This document shows positions 8,243 through 16,956 of a stretch of 64,000 bases of DNA, piece after piece; position 1 is the stretch's first letter; every line of letters starts with the position of its first letter. Source of the stretch: Nitrospirota bacterium (GTDB lineage: Bacteria > Nitrospirota > Thermodesulfovibrionia > Thermodesulfovibrionales > JdFR-88); assembly GCA_021840255.1 (NCBI GenBank), contig JAKBYX010000009.1, positions 1 to 64,000 of the forward strand, read 5' to 3'. The position numbers and the translations under genes are program-made. Below the pieces are notes generated by a model. It saw only the letters and a program-made list of their open reading frames with translations. It searched no databases and was not told where the DNA came from.

Positions 8243-9994
8243 CTATTTGCGTTTGAACATCCTTTTAAGCTCTTCCAGCCCCAGGCTTATCCTTGTGGGC
8301 CTGCCATGAGGGCAGTGCCCGGGGTCTTCGCAGCCCTCAAGAGCATCCAGGAGCTCTTCCAGCTCCGGCGGGGTCAGAACATCGCTGCCACGGACGGATG
8401 AGTGGCAGGCCAGCCTTGCCGCGATCTTTTTTTTAAGGGCCTCTTTTTGAAGGCCGCCGCCCTTCTCTTCCATCAGCTCAAGAGCCATGTCGGCAATAAG
8501 CCCGGTAAAATCCAAATCCCCTTTTTTAAGGAACTCCTGGGGAGCCCCCCTTAAAATAAGTCCCTCTCCAAAATCATCTATCTCAAACCCCAGCTCCAAA
8601 AGCAGCTCCCTGTGCGCAAGTACCGCCTGCCGCCAGGCTGGAGCAAGCTCCAGTGGCCGGGGGAAGAGGAACTGGCCAGGGTCCAGCCCCACGTTGCGCA
8701 GGAGCCTTTCAAACATCACGCGCTCGTGCGCGGCGTGCTGGTCCAGAAGCGTCACGCCTGCTCCGTCGGTGTATGCGTAGAACATCTCGCCAAGCCTGAT
8801 AAAGGGTCGCGCTATCCTGCGGGGCTGCTCAAAGGGCAGCCCGTCCGGCCCTCCCTCCGAGACAATGAACATGGGCGGCACAGAGGTCCCTTCAACCGGG
8901 TACTTTGAAGCCGGAACAGGCACGCCCCTGCCGCTGCCGTCATTCGGCCAGGAAGGCGCCGTAATATCAGGGCCATCCGTCATATGGCCCTGTTCAGCCA
9001 CGTGGCTCAAACAGGCCTCCCTTACCGCGGACCTTATCAGCCTGTAGACCTGCTCTTTGTCCTCAAAGCGGACCTCCTCTTTTTGAGGATGCACATTCAC
9101 ATCGACGGCATCCGGGGCCGGCTCAAGAAAGATGAAAAAAACCGGGTGCCTTCCCTGCGGCAGTCCTGAAATGGCCCCGTAGACCGCGTGCCCCAGTGAG
9201 GCGTCCCTGACCGGCCTTCCACTAACGAAGATGAACTGGTGGCTGCGGGAGCCCCTCCAGTTTCCCTCCTTCGAAAAAAACACCTTGAGTTTTAGCCCCT
9301 GCTCCTCGCTGTTCTGCTCTATGAGCCCCTCTAGAAACCGGGATCCGTATATCTGCAAAATCCTCTCCCTGATGTCAGCCGCCCTGTCCAGTTCCATGCA
9401 CATCCTGCCGTCCAAATGGAGCGTAAAACCGGTTCCCGGATGGGCAAGGGCCTGCTTTGTGAGGACGTTCATAATCTGGAAGTTCTCCGCCTGGCCGGAT
9501 TTGAGAAATTTCTTTCTGGCAGGGGTATTGAAAAAAAGCTCCCTTACCTCCACCCTGGTCCCGGAGGCCGGGGCAGGCCTGCTATCCGTTACCTTTCCGG
9601 CCTTCGCTTCTATCCGCACGCCTTCGGAGGCGCCCCTTGGGGCCGTGGTAATGGCAAGCTCAGAGACAGAGGATATCGATGGCAGCGCCTCCCCCCTGAA
9701 GCCCAGTGTCCTTATGCCAGAGATGTCCAGGGAGCCCTCCGGATCACCCTCCAGTTTGCTTGTCGAGTGTCGGTCCAGGCATAAAAGGGCGTCCGCGGGG
9801 TCCATACCCTCCCCGTCGTCCATTACCGATATAAGCCTTTTGCCGCCCTTTTTTACCTCCACCCGTATATGGGAAGCCCCTGCGTCCACGGAGTTTTCAA
9901 TAAGCTCTTTCAAGGCGGAGGCGGGCCTTTCGACCACTTCCCCGGCCCTTAGCTTGTCGATGACTTCAGGCGGAAGGACCTTTATCTTTCCCAT
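8243..9994 (-). CDS. mutL: DNA mismatch repair protein MutL
   Basis: This 583-residue MutL is the matchmaker and nicking endonuclease of mismatch repair. The GHKL ATPase domain occupies ~1-330, with ELIENSVDAGA, DDGEGMDP, TLGFRGEALPSI and the usual FFNTPARKKFLK. The C-terminal dimerisation domain carries the metal-binding endonuclease motif DQHA-x2-E-x4-E from D418, plus ACHSSVRGSD and CPHGRP near the end. The protein is therefore predicted to nick DNA itself, as in bacteria without MutH. The linker is short, giving a length at the lower end of the family. MutS is not in this window. An APS-kinase-like gene ends 18 nt upstream on the same strand. Confidence 0.97.
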   Translation of the reverse strand: MGKIKVLPPEVIDKLRAGEVVERPASALKELIENSVDAGASHIRVEVKKGGKRLISVMDDGEGMDPADALLCLDRHSTSKLEGDPEGSLDISGIRTLGFRGEALPSISSVSELAITTAPRGASEGVRIEAKAGKVTDSRPAPASGTRVEVRELFFNTPARKKFLKSGQAENFQIMNVLTKQALAHPGTGFTLHLDGRMCMELDRAADIRERILQIYGSRFLEGLIEQNSEEQGLKLKVFFSKEGNWRGSRSHQFIFVSGRPVRDASLGHAVYGAISGLPQGRHPVFFIFLEPAPDAVDVNVHPQKEEVRFEDKEQVYRLIRSAVREACLSHVAEQGHMTDGPDITAPSWPNDGSGRGVPVPASKYPVEGTSVPPMFIVSEGGPDGLPFEQPRRIARPFIRLGEMFYAYTDGAGVTLLDQHAAHERVMFERLLRNVGLDPGQFLFPRPLELAPAWRQAVLAHRELLLELGFEIDDFGEGLILRGAPQEFLKKGDLDFTGLIADMALELMEEKGGGLQKEALKKKIAARLACHSSVRGSDVLTPPELEELLDALEGCEDPGHCPHGRPTRISLGLEELKRMFKRK

Positions 9995-10011
9995 GGACCT
10001 TTCATTCTAAA

Positions 10012-10554
10012 TCACCCGCGGTGTCTTTTGGCAAGTGTCCTTAGAAGCCCGTCAACCAGGCGGGCGGACTCCTTGACACCCGTGCGGTCCGTCTCTATCA
10101 CCAGCTCCGGGTTTTGGGGCTCCTCATAGGGCGCTGAGATCCCAGGCACCGGCCACCCCTCTTTTGCCCTGGCATATATGCCGGCCGGCGCCCCCCGCCT
10201 TTTCAGCCTCTTTTTCTCCCTCCGCATGGCGACTTCCAGCGGGCATTTGAGATACACCTCCGCGAAGCGGCCGATCTCCCTTCTGGCCAGCTCACGCCAT
10301 CTGCGCAGGTTTCCGGTTGCGTCAATGGCGGCGTCATGGCCGAGGCCAGAGAGCGTCTTTGCCATATATACAAGTGCCCGGTAGAGCATCTCCCTTTCCG
10401 CTTCGGAATAGGACGGATCCGGAGTGGCCAGTTTTCTTAGCTCATCCATCTGAAGCACGGCCATTTTCGGCCGCTTTTTTTTAAGGGCCATCGCGACGGC
10501 GCTTTTGCCGCTTCCGGGAAGCCCGGTTATCCAAACGACCCTGCCTTTTTTCAT
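10012..10554 (-). CDS. Adenylyl-sulfate kinase-like protein
   Basis: The protein has 180 residues from the ATG at 10554, chosen because the P-loop fold starts at once (MKKGRVVWITGLPGSGKS). A TTG at 10593 would add 13 residues. It is a P-loop kinase closest to APS kinase (CysC), which phosphorylates adenosine 5'-phosphosulfate to PAPS. Walker A is at 11-18, and FAEVYLKCPLEVAMRR and ISAPYEEPQNPELVIETD match the CysC C-terminal part. The usual DGDxxR motif is only LQMDELRKL, and the central FISPYxxDR segment is altered (AIDATGNLRRWREL), so the substrate may differ. No sulfate assimilation genes lie adjacent; cysK is 40 kb away. Confidence 0.75.
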   Translation of the reverse strand: MKKGRVVWITGLPGSGKSAVAMALKKKRPKMAVLQMDELRKLATPDPSYSEAEREMLYRALVYMAKTLSGLGHDAAIDATGNLRRWRELARREIGRFAEVYLKCPLEVAMRREKKRLKRRGAPAGIYARAKEGWPVPGISAPYEEPQNPELVIETDRTGVKESARLVDGLLRTLAKRHRG

Positions 10555-10695
10555 GCCACAAAAAAGTTTATATCCTGCTATCCGGGGTTGCAACCACCAA
10601 AATGAATCACCCTGCAGAAAACTACAGAGGATTGTAAGTTAAACGGGGCATTGATGCGTACCGGCTCCCAAAATGGATTCCTTTAGCCACGGAAT

Positions 10696-11703
10696 TTATG
10701 GCTTCAAAGCGGGATCATAAGGCAAAATGATCTTTACCTCCGTACCTTCCCCGGGCCAGCTCTCTACCTCTATTTCACCCTTATGCTCTTCGATAACTTT
10801 TTTGACGATGGGCATCCCCAAGCCCGTCCCGCTCTTTTTTCTTGTATAAAAGGGGACAAAGACGTTATCAAGGGTCTCTTTGTCCATGCCGGAGCCCTCG
10901 TCTTTTATCCTTGCAATAAGACGGCCCTTTCGAAGCGTTGCGCTGATCACAATGCTTTGCCCGGCCACTGAGGCCTCGATGGAATTGTTGACAAGGTTCA
11001 CTATGGCTCTTTCCATTAGAAATGCATCCACGCGCATATATACCGGCACAGGAGGCAGCTCCATCAGCAGTTTTACGCCTTCCTTCACCGCCCTTACCTT
11101 GCACAGCCCGTATGCCCTTGAGATGACCTGGCAGATGTCCTCCACCTTCAGGTCCAGCTGCATTGGTTTAGCGAAATCAAGCACATTGTCCACTATCCTT
11201 TGCATGCTCAAGGCGGCTCCCGCTATCTCCTGCAGGGCTTCATCCGTATCTCCCTTGCACTCCCGGAGGCGTTTGGAGAAACCCAGGATCGTTATGAGGG
11301 GGTTTTTCAGGTCATGGACGATGGTCGTGGACACCTGGCCCAGGCCGGCCAGATACCTTAGCTTCTGTGCCCTGTCCCTTATCCTTTTCTCCCTCTGGGA
11401 AACAAGGCCCACGAAAACGGCAAACGCCCCCTGCAACATGAGGTTGTACAGCCTGACCACTTCCGGGATAAATTTGCCAGACCATCCAAAGATAATAAAA
11501 GGGCTGTCAAAGATCAGGACCATGAAGTAGATAAAAAGGGCCCCCTTCAGCCCCCACATCAGACCGCCCAGAAACAGCGGTACGTAATACAGCTCCGAGT
11601 AAAAATTATGCAGCGGATACAGCGTGGGGATGGTGGTGTAATGCAGAAATGTGATGAACAAGACAACTGTTACAATTATTGCCGTCCTGTATCTTTTAAA
11701 CAT
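10696..11703 (-). CDS. Membrane-bound sensor histidine kinase
   Basis: The 335 residues begin with four or five predicted membrane helices in the first ~100, a compact DUF4118/MASE-like input with no large periplasmic domain. A coiled linker (QREKRIRDRAQKLR) follows, then the HisKA domain with phospho-acceptor H130 in STTIVHDLKNPLI. The HATPase domain has the N box (NLVNNSIEAS), DEGSGMDKETLDNVFVPF and GTGLGMPIVKKVIEEHKG. It is therefore an intact kinase. It stands alone, divergent from the FprA gene, without an adjacent response regulator. The signal may be a membrane property or quinone state, but the sequence does not say. Confidence 0.92.
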   Translation of the reverse strand: MFKRYRTAIIVTVVLFITFLHYTTIPTLYPLHNFYSELYYVPLFLGGLMWGLKGALFIYFMVLIFDSPFIIFGWSGKFIPEVVRLYNLMLQGAFAVFVGLVSQREKRIRDRAQKLRYLAGLGQVSTTIVHDLKNPLITILGFSKRLRECKGDTDEALQEIAGAALSMQRIVDNVLDFAKPMQLDLKVEDICQVISRAYGLCKVRAVKEGVKLLMELPPVPVYMRVDAFLMERAIVNLVNNSIEASVAGQSIVISATLRKGRLIARIKDEGSGMDKETLDNVFVPFYTRKKSGTGLGMPIVKKVIEEHKGEIEVESWPGEGTEVKIILPYDPALKP

Positions 11704-11916
11704 CCCACACCATTTTATTTTTTCTTTTTGCAGAGATTATGAAGGCCCCTTCGGGATACGCCCGCTTACTCAGTAATCTTAGCACCATATCCGGCAGGCT
11801 CAAGCCGAATTGTCCGCATGCCCTGCGTCATGGCAGCCTTCAGAAAAGGAGAAAATCGCTGGGTTCGCGAAACAAAAAGTGATAATATTAGAAAACGCTA
11901 TCGAAAAGGAGAAAAA

Positions 11917-13134
11917 ATGAACTCTGTCTCGCTGAATCAGGACATTCACTGGGTAGGCGTCATAGACTGGGCCATAAGGGATTTTCACGGCTACATCACC
12001 CCAAAGGGTTCAACATACAACAACTATCTGATCCTGGACGAAGAGCCCACACTTATAGACGGCGTGAAGCTTGAGTTCGTGGACCAGTCGATACAGAACA
12101 TCCAGGCCCACATAGACCCGGCAAAGATAAAGCACCTGGTCGTAAACCATATAGAGCCGGACCACGGGGGAGGGCTTTCAAGGCTGATGGAGCTCATGCC
12201 GGGCGTTCCCGTCTATTGCACGCAGAAAGGCAGGGAAGGACTTGCCCGGTACCACGACACGGGCAGGTGGAATTTCAAGGTGGTAAAATCCGGAGACAGG
12301 CTGAAGATAGGCAGGCGCACTTTGATCTTCATAGAAACACCCATGATCCACTGGCCGGACTCCATGATGACCCTGTGCGCCGAAGACGGGATACTTTTTT
12401 CACAGGACGGCTTCGGGCAGCACCTGGCAAGCTCTCAGCGGTTCGATGACGAGTTTGTGGCCTGCGCCTCCGAGGCGGAGCTTGAGGATTCGGTATGGGA
12501 CTATTACGCCAACATCCTCATGCCCTTTGGCGGGCTCATAAAAAACAAGGTGGAGGAGATAACGAGGCTCGGGGTGCCAATAAACATGATAGCCCCGGAC
12601 CACGGCGTGATCTGGAGGAAAAGACCCGGAAAGGTCCTGGACATGTACCGGGACATGGCTAACGGCAAAACGGACGAGAGGGTCGTCATCATCTATGACA
12701 CGATGTGGGGTGGCACCGGGCAGATGGCGCAGCCCATAATGCACGGGCTTAAGGAAGAGGGAATGGACTGCAGGGTGATAAAGCTCCGGGCCACCCCGCT
12801 TTCGGTGGCGATAAAGGAATTCTGGAGGGCCAGGGGGTGTCTGCTCGGCTCTCCGACTCTGAACAATAACCTTTTCCCTTATGTGGCCGAGTTCCTTGTA
12901 TATCTTAAGGGCTTGAGGCCCAAAGACCGAATAGTTAGTGCCTTTGGCAGCTACGGCTGGGCCGGGGGAGCGGTAAAACTGGCCCTTGAGGAGTTCAGGG
13001 GCATGAAGCTGGAGGTCTTCGGGGAGATGCTTTCCACCAACTACAGGCCTTCCGCCGCGGAACAAAAAGACGGGTTTGAATTCGGCAGAAAGTTCGCCGC
13101 TGCCACCCGTGAGTTCCATAAGAGGTACGCGTGA
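11917..13134 (+). CDS. FprA family A-type flavoprotein (flavodiiron protein)
   Basis: The protein has 405 residues from ATG 11917, preceded by AAAAGGAGA; an upstream ATG at 11818 lacks support. Flavodiiron proteins reduce O2 to water or NO to N2O in the cytoplasm, protecting anaerobes. The N-terminal metallo-beta-lactamase domain has all diiron ligands: H78-x-E80-x-D82-H83, H145, D164 and H229. The C-terminal flavodoxin domain (from ~255) has an FMN-binding loop YDTMWGGTGQMA. There is no rubredoxin extension, so electrons must come from a separate partner. The next gene, an FMN reductase-like protein, overlaps its stop (GTGA) and is a candidate partner. It is divergent from the sensor kinase. 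Confidence 0.95.
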   Translation: MNSVSLNQDIHWVGVIDWAIRDFHGYITPKGSTYNNYLILDEEPTLIDGVKLEFVDQSIQNIQAHIDPAKIKHLVVNHIEPDHGGGLSRLMELMPGVPVYCTQKGREGLARYHDTGRWNFKVVKSGDRLKIGRRTLIFIETPMIHWPDSMMTLCAEDGILFSQDGFGQHLASSQRFDDEFVACASEAELEDSVWDYYANILMPFGGLIKNKVEEITRLGVPINMIAPDHGVIWRKRPGKVLDMYRDMANGKTDERVVIIYDTMWGGTGQMAQPIMHGLKEEGMDCRVIKLRATPLSVAIKEFWRARGCLLGSPTLNNNLFPYVAEFLVYLKGLRPKDRIVSAFGSYGWAGGAVKLALEEFRGMKLEVFGEMLSTNYRPSAAEQKDGFEFGRKFAAATREFHKRYA

Positions 13135-13727
13135 AGACGGCGGTTTTCATGGGCAGCCCCAGAATCAGGGGCAACACGCATATGCTCCTGGAAGAGGCAA
13201 TGCGCGGGGCCATGGAGAAAGGGGCGCAGATCACCTTTTTTGAGCTCAACGCAATGAAGATAAAGGGCTGCCAGGACTGCGGCAGCTGCGTAGAATCTGG
13301 CCTATGCGTCATGAAGGACGATATGGAGAAGATATATCCCGTCCTGAGGGAGTCAAGCAGGTTCATCCTGGCCTCGCCCATTTTTTTTGTGGGGGTAAGC
13401 GCACAGACAAAGGCCATGATAGACAGGTGCCAGTGCTTCTGGTATGAGAAATATATTCTTAAAAAGCCCCTGCCGCAGGGGCCGGAAGGGCGGACGGGAC
13501 TTTTCCTGTCAGTAGGCGGCATGGGCGGCGTTGATGGGAAAGTCTGTTCAGAGGCCACCGCAAAGGCATTTTTCAGGACGATAAGTGTTCTGGACCACCG
13601 GGCGCTGTGTTATCTTGGTGTGGACGCCAGGGGCGATATACTGAAAAAGCCCCAGGCCCTTAAAGAGGCTTACGAGGCCGGCCGGAAGCTCATGGAAATC
13701 CCTCAAGAAACAAAAACAACCGCATAA
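13131..13727 (+). CDS. NADPH-dependent FMN reductase family (iron-sulfur flavoprotein-like)
   Basis: This 198-residue flavodoxin-fold protein starts with GTG overlapping the FprA stop. The FMN-binding loop is GSPRIRGNTHMLLEEA near residue 8. A following Cys-rich segment, KGCQDCGSCVESGLCVMKDDM, resembles the compact cysteine motif of iron-sulfur flavoproteins that hold one 4Fe-4S cluster. It then has SPIFFVGVSAQTKAMIDR, standard for the family. It probably shuttles electrons between NAD(P)H or ferredoxin and FprA, an inference from gene coupling. Cluster binding is likely but should be regarded as predicted. Confidence 0.88.
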   Translation: MKTAVFMGSPRIRGNTHMLLEEAMRGAMEKGAQITFFELNAMKIKGCQDCGSCVESGLCVMKDDMEKIYPVLRESSRFILASPIFFVGVSAQTKAMIDRCQCFWYEKYILKKPLPQGPEGRTGLFLSVGGMGGVDGKVCSEATAKAFFRTISVLDHRALCYLGVDARGDILKKPQALKEAYEAGRKLMEIPQETKTTA

Positions 13728-13741
13728 GGAGAGATGTGAAG

Positions 13742-14086
13742 ATGGAAATGAAAGATCTGCCCGGACATTATAAGGAGCTCAGGGACGAGTTCCCCGATTT
13801 TTTTCAGGCCCTGGAGGGGCTGGGCCAGAAGGCCAGAAGCGCGGGCCCTCTTGATGCAAAAACGGTGGAGCTTCTTCAGCTTGCAGCCGCAGCCGCCGTG
13901 CGTTCGGAGGGGGCGGTCCACTCCCACGCAAGACGGGCGCTTGCGGCGGGGGCAACCAGGGAGGAACTCTGCCACACACTTTTGGCTGTCACCAGCACCA
14001 TCGGGTTTCCAACCGTGGCGGCCGCCCTTTCATGGGTTCGGGATGTAACGGGGGTGCGGGAAGTGACCGCGAACACAAAAAAATAA
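13742..14086 (+). CDS. Carboxymuconolactone decarboxylase-like (AhpD fold) protein
   Basis: The protein has 114 residues from ATG 13742, which has GGAGAG at proper spacing; GTG at 13736 is too close to that site. It has the CMD/AhpD helical fold: PDFFQALEGLGQKARSAGPLDAKTVELLQLAAAAA then HSHARRALAAGATREELCHTL. The redox pair C-x2-C normally found before that His is absent here (SEGAVHSH), so thiol peroxidase-reductase activity is unlikely. The protein follows the flavodiiron and FMN reductase genes and probably belongs to the same stress operon. Its catalytic role is unknown. Confidence 0.82.
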   Translation: MEMKDLPGHYKELRDEFPDFFQALEGLGQKARSAGPLDAKTVELLQLAAAAAVRSEGAVHSHARRALAAGATREELCHTLLAVTSTIGFPTVAAALSWVRDVTGVREVTANTKK

Positions 14087-14279
14087 AATACTTTCCCCCC
14101 ATTTTTTAAAAGACAAAATCATGGTTTTGTGAGACACTATTTTAAGGGAAAAATGCTTTATTCTTTTCCCCATCGCGCAGCGCTGAAATGACTTATCTTG
14201 CTTAAATTATTTATCTTCCCGGGCGGCAAAACAATTTTTCCGGGTACTTCAAACTGCTTTTTTAAATAGGGGGCATCCG

Positions 14280-14528
14280 ATGAAAATTAGGGCCCTGGCC
14301 GAAGCGGTTATTCTTCAGTCGTTTGCAGACCTCTGGGACAAGGAGCACAGGCAGGAAAGCCTTGAATTCTTTTCAGGCGGAGGGTTTGACCACTTCGCGG
14401 ACATCGCAGGACTGGGCACAGGTGAAAAGACGCAACTTCTTTTGATGTTCGAAAAACAAATGGAGGCCGCCGGACAAACGGGGCCCAAAAACAAAAAAAT
14501 CGGGGCGTTCCGGGGAGGCTTCAAATAA
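14280..14528 (+). CDS. Small hypothetical protein (82 aa)
   Basis: I do not recognise this gene. The 82-residue product is helical in its first half (KIRALAEAVILQSFADLWDKEHRQESLEFF) and has a charged, basic C-terminus. It has no membrane segment or cysteine motif. AGGGGG precedes the ATG by 6 nt, which supports real translation. One base separates its stop from the next small gene, so both are probably translated from one transcript. A 193-nt AT-rich gap separates it from the upstream oxidative-stress genes, leaving room for its own promoter. Confidence 0.6.
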   Translation: MKIRALAEAVILQSFADLWDKEHRQESLEFFSGGGFDHFADIAGLGTGEKTQLLLMFEKQMEAAGQTGPKNKKIGAFRGGFK

Positions 14529-14529
14529 T

Positions 14530-14730
14530 ATGCATTTTTTAAGGAAGGGACTGGTCTTGAAGCACACCGGCAAACAGGGAAAAGGCGTTGTCATAGACTG
14601 GGGCATAACCGGAGCCAAATACAGCGAATATATTCTTTCAAAAAAGGAACGCGCGGATTCAGTGAGGGTGTGGACGGGGAACAAGATAGAGGTCTGGCCT
14701 CTGGCCCAGGTTTTTTTAGAAGAAGCCTGA
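14530..14730 (+). CDS. Small hypothetical protein (66 aa), possible SH3-like beta barrel
   Basis: This unrecognised gene follows the 82-residue protein's stop by one base. The 66 residues are predicted mainly beta-strand with alternating polar and hydrophobic positions (GLVLKHTGKQGKGVVIDWG, KIEVWPLAQVFLEE), reminiscent of a small SH3-like or Tudor-like barrel. That is a fold guess only. No signal peptide or cysteine is seen. Tight spacing with its neighbour suggests the two act together. Confidence 0.55.
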   Translation: MHFLRKGLVLKHTGKQGKGVVIDWGITGAKYSEYILSKKERADSVRVWTGNKIEVWPLAQVFLEEA

Positions 14731-14815
14731 TCTGTTTTCCAGGAAACAATTAAAGCAGATTGAACGAAACTAAAAACTTCTTAAAAGGCAACTATCAGAC
14801 CAGCGCTTATGCCTC

Positions 14816-15757
14816 TCAGGCCCCCAAAGACTTCAGCCCTTCGAGCGTTTTTTGAAGCGATGTCCTGTCTTCCACATTGAATAAGACCGCATCGGGCAGG
14901 ATCCTTTTAAGGAGCCCCGAGAGCACTTTTCCGGGTCCCACCTCCACGAAGACCTGCGCCCCTTCAGCCTGCATGACCTTCATGGACTCCTCCCATCTCA
15001 CCGGGTTTGAAAGCTGTCTTACAAGGGCGGCGCGCAGCCCGTCCGGCGCACTGAGGACTATGGCGTCGGCATTGCCTATGACAGGCACAGGAAAAGGTTT
15101 TATCGAGGCCTCAAGGAACAGATATTCAGCAAGCTTTTTTGCCGGTCCCTCCATGAGCCTAGAATGGGAAGGCACACTCACCTGAAGCGCGATCGCCCGC
15201 TTGGCCCCGCGTTCTTTTGCGATCTCCATGCACTCCAGGACTGCGGCTGTCTCTCCTGAGACGACTATCTGCCCCGGACAGTTATAGTTTGCGGCCTGGG
15301 CATAGCCGCTTTTGAGTGCACGGCATATATCATCCACCACATCGCCCGAAAGCCCCAGGATGGCCGCCATCATCCCCATTCCCTCGGGCACCGCCTCCTG
15401 CATGAGCTTCGCTCTCAGCCTGGTTGCGCGGAGGGCAGAGGAAAAAGAGAGTGCGCCCGCGGCGACCGCCGCAGTGTATTCGCCAAGGCTGTGGCCGGCA
15501 AGCAGGGCGGGCTCAACACCCTCTCCGGCCAACACCCTGTAAGCCGCATATTCGGCGGCAAGGAGGCAAGGCTGCGTATTTATGGTACTGTCCAGTTCCT
15601 CCTTGGGGCCCTCAAAAGAGAGTTTTGCCACATCAAACCCAAGGACGGCGGAGGCCTCCTCATATGCCTCCCTGGCCTGGGAAAAACCGCGAAAAAGGTC
15701 TGCCCCCATGCCGACCGCTTGCGAGCCCTGGCCCGGAAAGATGAAGGCTATCTTCAT
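14816..15757 (-). CDS. fabD: Malonyl-CoA:ACP transacylase FabD
   Basis: This 313-residue cytoplasmic enzyme transfers malonyl groups from CoA to acyl carrier protein at the start of fatty acid synthesis. The family N-terminus IAFIFPGQGSQAVGMG and the nucleophile motif GHSLGEYTA with S90 are intact, as are the Arg and His regions (LRATRLRAKLMQ, SVPSHSRLM). The length is normal for FabD. Its ATG overlaps the etfA stop by 4 nt, so it sits at the 3' end of the acyl-CoA dehydrogenase-Etf operon rather than in a fab cluster, an unusual place. Confidence 0.97.
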   Translation of the reverse strand: MKIAFIFPGQGSQAVGMGADLFRGFSQAREAYEEASAVLGFDVAKLSFEGPKEELDSTINTQPCLLAAEYAAYRVLAGEGVEPALLAGHSLGEYTAAVAAGALSFSSALRATRLRAKLMQEAVPEGMGMMAAILGLSGDVVDDICRALKSGYAQAANYNCPGQIVVSGETAAVLECMEIAKERGAKRAIALQVSVPSHSRLMEGPAKKLAEYLFLEASIKPFPVPVIGNADAIVLSAPDGLRAALVRQLSNPVRWEESMKVMQAEGAQVFVEVGPGKVLSGLLKRILPDAVLFNVEDRTSLQKTLEGLKSLGA

Positions 15758-16956
15758 TGAGCGCCCTTGCGCTCCCTGAGCTTTTTCACCAGAAGAGGGA
15801 TGACCTCGTTTAAGTCTCCGACTATGCCGTAGGTGGCGGCGGTGAATATTGGCGCTTCAGGATTTTTATTTATGGCCACGATCACATCGGAAGACTGCAT
15901 GCCCACCAGGTGCTGAACCGCCCCCGATATGCCGCACGCTATATAAAGCTTGGGGCAGACCGTCTTTCCCGTCTGGCCGACCTGGTGGCAATATGGTATC
16001 CAGCCCTCATCCACGGCGGCCCTAGACGCCCCGATGGTGCCGTTCAGCAGTTGGGCCAGCTCATTGAGCATCCCGAAACCCTCTTTGCCCTTGAGCCCCC
16101 GGCCGCCGGAGATTATAACGTCCGCCTCCTGCAGGTTCACATTGACCCCTGTGTCAGCGGCCTTTATGGTCTCAAGCACCCTGGTCCTGGCCCTGATGCC
16201 CGCCGCATCCACATCTATGATCTCCCCCTGCCTGTCCGGCTCATACCGGCCTGCCTTCATGACCTTTGGCCTTACGGTAGCCATTTGCGGACGGGTCCTT
16301 GGAGAAAGGATACTGGCCATAATGTTGCCTCCGTAAGCGGGGCGGGTCTGAATGAGGTTGCCCGTGTCCGCCTCTATCTCCAGCGATGTGCAGTCCGCGG
16401 TGAGCCCCGTTTTAAGCCTGGCCGCCACCCTGGGCAAAAAAGACCTCCCGATGGCCGTGGCCCCGGCCAGCACCACCTCCGGCTTGTGCATGCTTATGAG
16501 CCTTGAGAGGAGTTCCGCGTTCGGCTCATCCGTAAATTCACGGAAGATATCGTCCCCACAATAATAGACCTTGTCCGCACCCCATTTTATAAGTTCCTGG
16601 GCGTCGCTCCTTGCGGCCCCGAACAATACGGCGCAAAGCCCTGCGCCCCTGGCGGCGGCCAGTTTCCTTCCCTCACCCAAAAGCTCAAAGGCGACCGGGG
16701 CGACCTTGCCGCCCCTCTGCTCGGCAAACACCCACACGCCGCTCCATGCGGCCAGGTCTTCCGTTGGGATGGAGGCATAATCCACCTTGCTCTCCATGAT
16801 GGCGCCTTCCTGGCAGCTTGAAAGGCATGCCTGGCAAAGCTGGCAGTACTCCCCGATCCGCGCCACACCGTCTTCTATCACTATTGCATCATAAGGGCAG
16901 ACGGTAATGCATGCCCCGCAGCCCATGCATTTTGTCTTATCTATCTTTAAAGGCAT
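15754..16956 (-). CDS. etfA: Electron transfer flavoprotein alpha subunit with N-terminal 2x[4Fe-4S] ferredoxin domain
   Basis: This 400-residue EtfA carries a ~60-residue ferredoxin-like extension with two clusters, C-x2-C-x2-C-x3-C-P (CMGCGACITVCP) and C-x2-C-x2-C-x3-C (CQLCQACLSSC). The Etf alpha domain follows, with the FAD-binding segments VISGGRGLKGKEGF, GASRAAVDEGWIP, QVGQTGKTVCPKLYIACGISGAVQH and AINKNPEAPIF. Ferredoxin-extended Etf alpha chains occur in anaerobes and can serve electron bifurcation or confurcation between NADH, ferredoxin and an acyl-CoA dehydrogenase. The gene overlaps etfB by 10 nt and fabD by 4 nt. Confidence 0.96.
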   Translation of the reverse strand: MPLKIDKTKCMGCGACITVCPYDAIVIEDGVARIGEYCQLCQACLSSCQEGAIMESKVDYASIPTEDLAAWSGVWVFAEQRGGKVAPVAFELLGEGRKLAAARGAGLCAVLFGAARSDAQELIKWGADKVYYCGDDIFREFTDEPNAELLSRLISMHKPEVVLAGATAIGRSFLPRVAARLKTGLTADCTSLEIEADTGNLIQTRPAYGGNIMASILSPRTRPQMATVRPKVMKAGRYEPDRQGEIIDVDAAGIRARTRVLETIKAADTGVNVNLQEADVIISGGRGLKGKEGFGMLNELAQLLNGTIGASRAAVDEGWIPYCHQVGQTGKTVCPKLYIACGISGAVQHLVGMQSSDVIVAINKNPEAPIFTAATYGIVGDLNEVIPLLVKKLRERKGAQ

